Source: Halovenus marina | GTDB lineage: Archaea; Halobacteriota; Halobacteria; Halobacteriales; Haloarculaceae | Assembly: GCF_051414115.1 (NCBI RefSeq) | Contig: NZ_JBLKNZ010000001.1 | Coordinates: 1,116,001-1,180,000 of the forward strand | Length of the DNA: 64,000 nucleotides | Reading direction: 5' to 3' | Part shown: piece after piece, positions 59,561 through 64,000 of the stretch | Numbering within the stretch: the stretch's first letter is position 1 | Layout: each line of letters opens with the position of its first letter | Made by a program: the position numbers and the translations under genes | Notes under the pieces: model-generated | Told to the model about the DNA's origin: nothing | Databases searched by the model: none | The model's input: only the letters and a program-made list of their open reading frames with translations

Positions 59561-61180
59561 ATGCCTCACGTCGCTGTCGTCGGTGGCGGTATCGGTGGCC
59601 TCTCTGCGGCACACGAACTCACAGCGCGTGGCTTCGACGTCTCCGTGTTCGAGGCCAACGAGCGCTTCGGCGGCAAGGCCAGGTCCGTGCCGATCGACGA
59701 CCACCCGACCCCGCTCCACGGCGAGCACGGCTTTCGCTTCTTCCCTGCATTCTACAACCACGTGACTGAGACGATGGGACGCATCCCCGACGGCACTGGC
59801 ACTGTTGCCGACAATCTCGTCGAGACGGAGGAGACGCTCATCGCGGCAATCGACGGGCCACACCGCCGCGCGAACAGCAAGACGCCCGATTCGCTCCGTG
59901 GATGGATCGACGTAATGCAACCAGCGTTTGCCGAGGATCTTCCAAACAGGGACGTTCGATTCCTTCTCGAACGGCTGCTGTATCTGCTGACGTCCTGCGA
60001 GAAGCGCCGCGAGCGCGAACTCGACGAGATTTCGTGGTGGGAGTTCATCGACGCGGAAAACCGGTCACAGGCGTTCCGTGACCGACTCGCGTACGCCGTT
60101 CAGGCGCTCGTTGCGCTCAGACCCCAGATCGGAAGCGCGCGAACCGTCGGGACCATCTACGCCCAGTTGCTGTTTGGGCAACTCGATCCGACCCGACCGA
60201 CCGAACAGATACTGAACGGGCCGACCAGCGAGGTTTGGATCGACCCCTGGGTGACGCATCTGGATTCACTCGGCGCGACGCTCCACCGCAACCGTCCGGT
60301 CGAGTCGCTCGACTTCGACGGCAACCGGATCACCGCACTCACGCTCGCGGACGGAACGCAGGTTACTGCTGACGACTTCGTGCTGGCCGTCCCGGTCGAG
60401 GTCGCACCCTCGTTTGTCACCCCCGCGATGACGCGGGCAGCCCCGGAACTGGGCCGAATCGACCGGCTCGACACCGCCTGGATGAACGGGATCCAGTTCT
60501 ACCTCTCGGAGGACGTTCGACTCTCCAGGGGTCATCAGGTCTACGCGGACTCCCCGTGGGCGCTCACTTCAATCTCCCAGCGGCAGTTCTGGACTGACTA
60601 CGACGTCGAAACCCGCGGCGACGAAGCGGTCGAGGGTGTGCTCTCGGTCATCGCCTCCGACTGGGAGACGCCAGGCATCGAGGTCGAAAAACCCGCCAGA
60701 CGCTGTACCCGCGCGGAGATCACGACAGAGATCTGGACGCAACTGAAGCGCCATCTCAACAGCGAAGGTGAGCAGTTGACCGACGACATGCTTGTCGACT
60801 CCTTTCTCGACCCCGCGATCGTCGAGACTGACGACGGCGTCGAAAACCGCTCGCCGCTGCTCGTCAACACTGTCGGCTCGCTGAAACACAGACCACCGGC
60901 CGACGTCGGCATCGAGAACCTCACGCTCGCGAGCGACTACGTTCGAACGAACTCGGATCTCGCCTCCATGGAGTCGGCAAACGAGGCTGGCCGCCGGGCC
61001 GCAAACGCCATCTTCGAGCGTCACGACCGTCGGGAGCGAGCACAGATCTGGGAACTCTCGGAGCCAGCTATCTTCGAGCCATTCAAGCGCCAGGACCGGA
61101 TCAGATACCGCCTCGGACTCCCACACCCGGCAACGGTTACGCAGTCGCTCCGGTCGGCAACTCGCCGCCTCTCAGGCTAG
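59561..61180 (+). CDS. FAD-dependent oxidoreductase, phytoene-desaturase/hydroxysqualene-dehydroxylase-like
   Basis: 539 residues. FAD Rossmann motif VAVVGGGIGGLSAAHELTAR (residues 4-23), FEANERFGGKARS, and a C-terminal ENLTLASDYVRTNSDLASMESANEAGRRAANAI typical of the amine-oxidase-like desaturase family. A desaturase-like HGFRFFPAFYNHVTETM stretch follows the first motif. It likely acts on a polyprenyl or carotenoid substrate (carotenoid or menaquinone chain), but no crt gene is adjacent. Confidence 0.87.
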   Translation: MPHVAVVGGGIGGLSAAHELTARGFDVSVFEANERFGGKARSVPIDDHPTPLHGEHGFRFFPAFYNHVTETMGRIPDGTGTVADNLVETEETLIAAIDGPHRRANSKTPDSLRGWIDVMQPAFAEDLPNRDVRFLLERLLYLLTSCEKRRERELDEISWWEFIDAENRSQAFRDRLAYAVQALVALRPQIGSARTVGTIYAQLLFGQLDPTRPTEQILNGPTSEVWIDPWVTHLDSLGATLHRNRPVESLDFDGNRITALTLADGTQVTADDFVLAVPVEVAPSFVTPAMTRAAPELGRIDRLDTAWMNGIQFYLSEDVRLSRGHQVYADSPWALTSISQRQFWTDYDVETRGDEAVEGVLSVIASDWETPGIEVEKPARRCTRAEITTEIWTQLKRHLNSEGEQLTDDMLVDSFLDPAIVETDDGVENRSPLLVNTVGSLKHRPPADVGIENLTLASDYVRTNSDLASMESANEAGRRAANAIFERHDRRERAQIWELSEPAIFEPFKRQDRIRYRLGLPHPATVTQSLRSATRRLSG

Positions 61181-61274
61181 CTGGCAGACGCATTCGCGAG
61201 TGCGCTCGATACCGGTAGGTCAGGCGATATCGGTTGGGAACGTTCGTCGTCTTGGCGAATCCGCACTCAGTCTG

Positions 61275-61982
61275 TCACTGGTCAGCGAGATGGCCGCCAG
61301 CGTAGCCGCCGATTGCGCCGAGCACAGCGCCAATCAGCGCCCCGATCAGCAGGCCACCACCCAGCAGAACGACCCCTTCGGCACCGACCGTGGTGTCACC
61401 GACGACGATACTCCCGTTACTGATCGCGAGCCAGGCAAAGGGTAGCATCAGAGCGCCAGGAACGACCGTGAGCGCGCCGCTCACAGCGCCCAGGGCGACG
61501 CGTCCCGACCCACTCCGGTCGAGATAGCTGGCGACGCCGCCACCGAGAATCTGTGAGAGCGGAACGAAGGAGAAGACGATGCTGACGACTGCACCGAGGA
61601 CGGCGTTCGTCCAGAAACTGCCGACCCGGCCGGAGGCACCGGCTTCGCGACGGCGCTGGTACTGGAGGCCCGCGTAGCCGACGCCGCCCAGTACGAGAAT
61701 CGCGCCGCTCGCGATCAGTCCCAGCCCTGTCCAGTCGATCGTGGCCGCAGCGACAGTGATCGTCTCGCTCCCTTCCAGAATCCCATCCCGTCCGGCTTCA
61801 GTGAACGTTTCGCTCAGCTCTGCGTGGTCGATATTTCGCACGACAACCCCGACGACTGCGAGGAGGCTGCCGATCAACACGATTGCGCCACCGACGAGCC
61901 AATCGATGATCGGTGTCACTCCGCCAGGGTCGGACCGTTCGTCTGTGCGATGTTCGAGTGCGTTCTGTGATGAACTCGTCAT
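61275..61982 (-). CDS. Multi-TM membrane protein (DUF5518-like)
   Basis: 235 residues. Polar start (MTSSSQNALEHRTDERS), then two TM helices with a soluble external loop (about 50-85), two more TM around a GGGVASYLDRSGSGRVALGAVSG stretch, and a Gly-rich terminal pair (LLIGALIGAVLGAIGGYAGGHL). The repeated GG(VAS)YL and GG(YAGG)HL pattern is what I recall from the haloarchaeal DUF5518 family. Function unknown. Confidence 0.72.
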   Translation of the reverse strand: MTSSSQNALEHRTDERSDPGGVTPIIDWLVGGAIVLIGSLLAVVGVVVRNIDHAELSETFTEAGRDGILEGSETITVAAATIDWTGLGLIASGAILVLGGVGYAGLQYQRRREAGASGRVGSFWTNAVLGAVVSIVFSFVPLSQILGGGVASYLDRSGSGRVALGAVSGALTVVPGALMLPFAWLAISNGSIVVGDTTVGAEGVVLLGGGLLIGALIGAVLGAIGGYAGGHLADQ

Positions 61983-62126
61983 GCAGACGGTGCTACACTC
62001 CCCCTGTCAAAAATCCTGGACACTGCGTTTCTGACGGTGAAACACAGTCTCAGGTCGCTGAACGTGACGGGGTGTCGCGTCTTCGACAGGGCAAGATTCA
62101 CATATCATGACTCGGTACAGATGCAC

Positions 62127-62366
62127 ATGGCAGACATACTTGCGGAGAATCTCTCCGAGAAGGCGGTCATCGGTGACGGCGGGACGGAGATCGGAATGCT
62201 GTACAACATCACGATGGATATCGACACTGGACGCCTGCACAATCTCGTCGTGACACCACCAGAGAACGGCTCTGCGCTCGACTTCGAGACCGACGCGTCG
62301 GGTCGTTATCTCGTTCCTGTCGGCCGGATCAACGACGTCGACGAACACATCATCATCCAGCAGTAA
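62127..62366 (+). CDS. PRC-barrel domain protein
   Basis: The start at 62127 (MADILAENLSEKAVIGDGGTE) gives 79 residues; the upstream frame is not family-like. One PRC-barrel: GTEIGMLYNITMDIDTGRLHNLVVTP and GRYLVPVGRINDVDEHIII. Archaeal single PRC proteins are linked to RNA metabolism and to CdpB-type division roles. It lies 3 nt upstream of nob1, a conserved pair. Confidence 0.9.
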   Translation: MADILAENLSEKAVIGDGGTEIGMLYNITMDIDTGRLHNLVVTPPENGSALDFETDASGRYLVPVGRINDVDEHIIIQQ

Positions 62367-62369
62367 GGA

Positions 62370-62828
62370 ATGTACGTTCTCGATTCGTCCGCGTTCATCC
62401 ACGAGTATCACACCGACGAGCAGATCGCATCGATCCCGCTCGTTCGCGAGGAACTCGAAGACGAGAGCGCCTACCGCTTCGACGCGCTCGAAGGCTCCGG
62501 GATGCATCTGCACATCCCCGACGCCGAAACCGTCGAGCGCATCGAGCGAGCGGCCCGGGAAACCGGCGACTTCGGCGAACTCTCGCGGACGGACATTCGC
62601 CTGATTGCGGCGGCGTTCGAACTCGACAGTCGGCTCGTCACGGACGACTACGCGATGCAAAACGTCGCGGAAAAGTTGAACGTCGACGTGGAGATAATCG
62701 CCCGCGACGGCATCGACGAGCAGCGCGAGTGGACGTTCCAGTGTCAGGGCTGTGGCCGCGAGTTCGACGAACAGCACGACCGCTGTCCGATCTGCGGCAG
62801 TTCGCTCTCGCGCAAGAACCCCGCCTAA
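62370..62828 (+). CDS. nob1: rRNA maturation endonuclease Nob1
   Basis: 152 residues. PIN domain (VLDSSAFIHEY at the start, TDIRLIAAAFELDSRLVTDDYAMQ near 75-95) gives the acidic active site, and a C-terminal zinc ribbon has four Cys (CQGCGREF and CPICGSS). It cleaves the 3' end of 16S rRNA precursor. The PRC-barrel gene is immediately upstream. Confidence 0.95.
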   Translation: MYVLDSSAFIHEYHTDEQIASIPLVREELEDESAYRFDALEGSGMHLHIPDAETVERIERAARETGDFGELSRTDIRLIAAAFELDSRLVTDDYAMQNVAEKLNVDVEIIARDGIDEQREWTFQCQGCGREFDEQHDRCPICGSSLSRKNPA

Positions 62829-62837
62829 CTCACGGCG

Positions 62838-62987
62838 TCAGGGTTTCGGCCGCTTGTCGATCTCCTCGAACCCTAACTCGACGAGTTGGCGGAGCGTCTC
62901 TTCCTCGGTGAGGTCGTATTCGCGAGCGAGGTCGCGTATCTCCCGTGCTCGACTGTCGTCGAACACGACCGAGTACCGAGTGGGCAT
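62838..62987 (-). CDS. Ribbon-helix-helix (CopG-like) small protein
   Basis: The start at 62987 (MPTRYSVVFDDSRAREI) gives 49 residues; the longer frame to 63149 lacks sense. One beta strand (RYSVVFDD) and two helices (REIRDLAREYDLTEEETLRQLVELGFEEI) fit an RHH DNA-binding protein. It is convergent with nob1 (9 nt apart). Targets unknown; no toxin partner is adjacent. Confidence 0.75.
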   Translation of the reverse strand: MPTRYSVVFDDSRAREIRDLAREYDLTEEETLRQLVELGFEEIDKRPKP

Positions 62988-63078
62988 AGGGATAAATTGT
63001 CGAACAAACATATCAATACCCGTCAGACACGAGTCAGACGGGTGCATTTCGCGGATACCGGACCGCCTCCATCGAACG

Positions 63079-63855
63079 TTACAGCGCTCCAACGGCGTCG
63101 AGATACTGGCTCCCGAAGACGAGCGTATTCCAGACAGCGTGGACGACAATCGGGATGACCAGATTGCCGGTGTACTCGTAGAGCGTGCCGAGGACGACGC
63201 CGGTGGCGGCGAGGATTGCGATGACGACGAAGATACCGTCAGTTTCCGTCGCCGCGAGCGCGGGATAGTGAATCAGCCCAAAGAGCGCCGACGCGACGAG
63301 GATGCCCGGGACGATGCCGTACGCGCGGCGAAACAGCCCCTGAACGACGCCGCGGTAGAGCAGTTCCTCCGCGGGTGCGGTCAACAGAAACTGGACGGGG
63401 AGCAAGAGCAGGAACAGTTCGGGATGCTCTCGACCCTGTTCGACCGCGACGTTCTCGGCGGTTTCGACGTCCAGCAGCGAGATGACCAGTTCCGACGCGA
63501 GCATCACTGCGAGAAAGATGGCCAGACCGATCCCCATCCAGCGCCAGTCCCGGCGCGTCGGCGACCGAAGCCGGACCAGCCCGCTCTCGGCGTACCACTT
63601 GAGGTACGCGACCGGAACGACCAGCGTTCCGAGCAAGCCAAGCACGGTTCCTGTCCCATGAAAGACGACCGGGTTCGACGCCTCGGTCATCTCGACAAGC
63701 GCGAGCGTTTCGGTACCGACCGACCGGAACACGCTGCCGACGACCAGCGCGGCGAGGACGACCCCCAGCGCGAGACCGATAGCACGGAGTCGAGTCTCCC
63801 AGTCGCTGACTGCGACAAGCGGCGCGTCCGCGGCGAAGGGATGGTCACGTGCCAT
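63079..63855 (-). CDS. CPBP family intramembrane metalloprotease
   Basis: 258 residues, about seven to eight TM helices. Abi/CAAX motifs: EELLYRGVVQGLF (about 163-175), the Glu-Glu-x3-Arg motif, the FGLIHYPA His, and the terminal NLVIPIVVHAVWNTLVF with the conserved His. The family includes CAAX proteases and bacteriocin-immunity proteins; the natural substrate is unknown. Start MARDHPF. Confidence 0.9.
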   Translation of the reverse strand: MARDHPFAADAPLVAVSDWETRLRAIGLALGVVLAALVVGSVFRSVGTETLALVEMTEASNPVVFHGTGTVLGLLGTLVVPVAYLKWYAESGLVRLRSPTRRDWRWMGIGLAIFLAVMLASELVISLLDVETAENVAVEQGREHPELFLLLLPVQFLLTAPAEELLYRGVVQGLFRRAYGIVPGILVASALFGLIHYPALAATETDGIFVVIAILAATGVVLGTLYEYTGNLVIPIVVHAVWNTLVFGSQYLDAVGAL

Positions 63856-63920
63856 CGAGTTACTGTCGGTACGGCGAACTCGTTCAAGACCCCACCGATC
63901 TCTAGTGGCCGTTCAGCGAG

Positions 63921-64000
63921 TCACTCGACGACGAGCGTTCGCTTGTCTGCAACGGCGTCGGCCTCCTCGAAGTCGCCGCCGCCGAGCAGGCCGCGCGCAG
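63921..64000 (-). CDS. C-terminal end of an unidentified protein, truncated by window edge
   Basis: A stop (tca, 63921-63923) closes a minus-strand frame open to the window end, coding for ...ARGLLGGGDFEEADAVADKRTLVVE. Only about 26 codons are visible, too little for a family. Codon use (Gly-Gly-Gly, Asp/Glu) fits a real gene. Confidence 0.55.
   Translation of the reverse strand, partial: ARGLLGGGDFEEADAVADKRTLVVE

Noticed and set aside
1..64000. CRISPR arrays, rRNA genes, transposases, origin repeats
   Set aside because: No regularly spaced direct repeats, no rRNA-like sequence, no DDE or Y1 transposase motif and no orc/cdc6 gene seen.

Overview
This 64 kb window is chromosomal DNA from a haloarchaeon (class Halobacteria); I cannot fix the genus. 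The evidence is the high-GC, strongly acidic proteome (Asp/Glu-rich, Lys-poor), leaderless genes with a TATA box about 25 nt before the start codon, and archaeal information-processing genes: Cbf5, pelota, aIF-1A, Nob1, ribosomal protein LX, prefoldin, FtsY and archaeal triosephosphate isomerase. It also carries typical haloarchaeal families such as DUF5789, DUF5804, pilins with the conserved hydrophobic segment, and soluble histidine kinases.

Layout. 0-5 kb: the 3' part of a sodium:solute symporter with a universal stress protein, small membrane and secreted proteins, a PHP phosphoesterase and a DUF5789 protein. 5-13 kb: a minus-strand core block (adk, an EMC3-like insertase, cmk, cbf5), then a haem block (hemE, an AEC transporter, and hemG and hemH on the opposite strand). 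13-22 kb: a HerA-like ATPase, tpiA, tRNA-Val(GAC) followed by a BNR-repeat fragment, a CocE-type hydrolase, NAD kinase, a CBS-MaoC fusion and a PAS histidine kinase. 22-32 kb: an exported tandem HU-like protein, a Dna2-like nuclease-helicase, thiI, cysK, a chemotaxis transducer and a frameshifted hydrolase gene. 32-39 kb: a macro-domain protein, the rplX-pfdA-ftsY operon, a UbiA prenyltransferase, guaB and a LarA-like protein. 39-50 kb: a SHOCT protein with a CopB-type copper ATPase, an Lhr helicase, leuS, a GAF histidine kinase and an SDR. 50-58 kb: a probable DNA-binding gene beside two type IV pilin genes with duplicated leaders, an MBL hydrolase, two histidine kinases, pelota and aIF-1A. 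58-64 kb: an acyltransferase, a phytoene-desaturase-like oxidoreductase, PRC-barrel and Nob1 genes, a ribbon-helix-helix protein and a CPBP protease.

Most of the window is ordinary core genome. The most unusual item is 22326-23033: a Tat-exported protein made of two bacterial HU-type DNA-binding domains joined by a calcium-loop-like linker, behind an AT-rich, repeat-bearing promoter. It could be an extracellular DNA-binding or biofilm-matrix protein. Other accessory signals are the pilin cluster with a third, orphan pilin leader next to a LAGLIDADG-like gene; a pair of roughly 80-bp dispersed palindromic elements; a sialidase-like remnant directly behind a tRNA gene; a ferrochelatase with a C-terminal cysteine cluster; and a CBS-MaoC fusion.

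No rRNA operon, CRISPR array, intact insertion sequence or replication origin was recognised. Start codons were chosen from family alignment as I remember it and from promoter spacing. No database search was possible.
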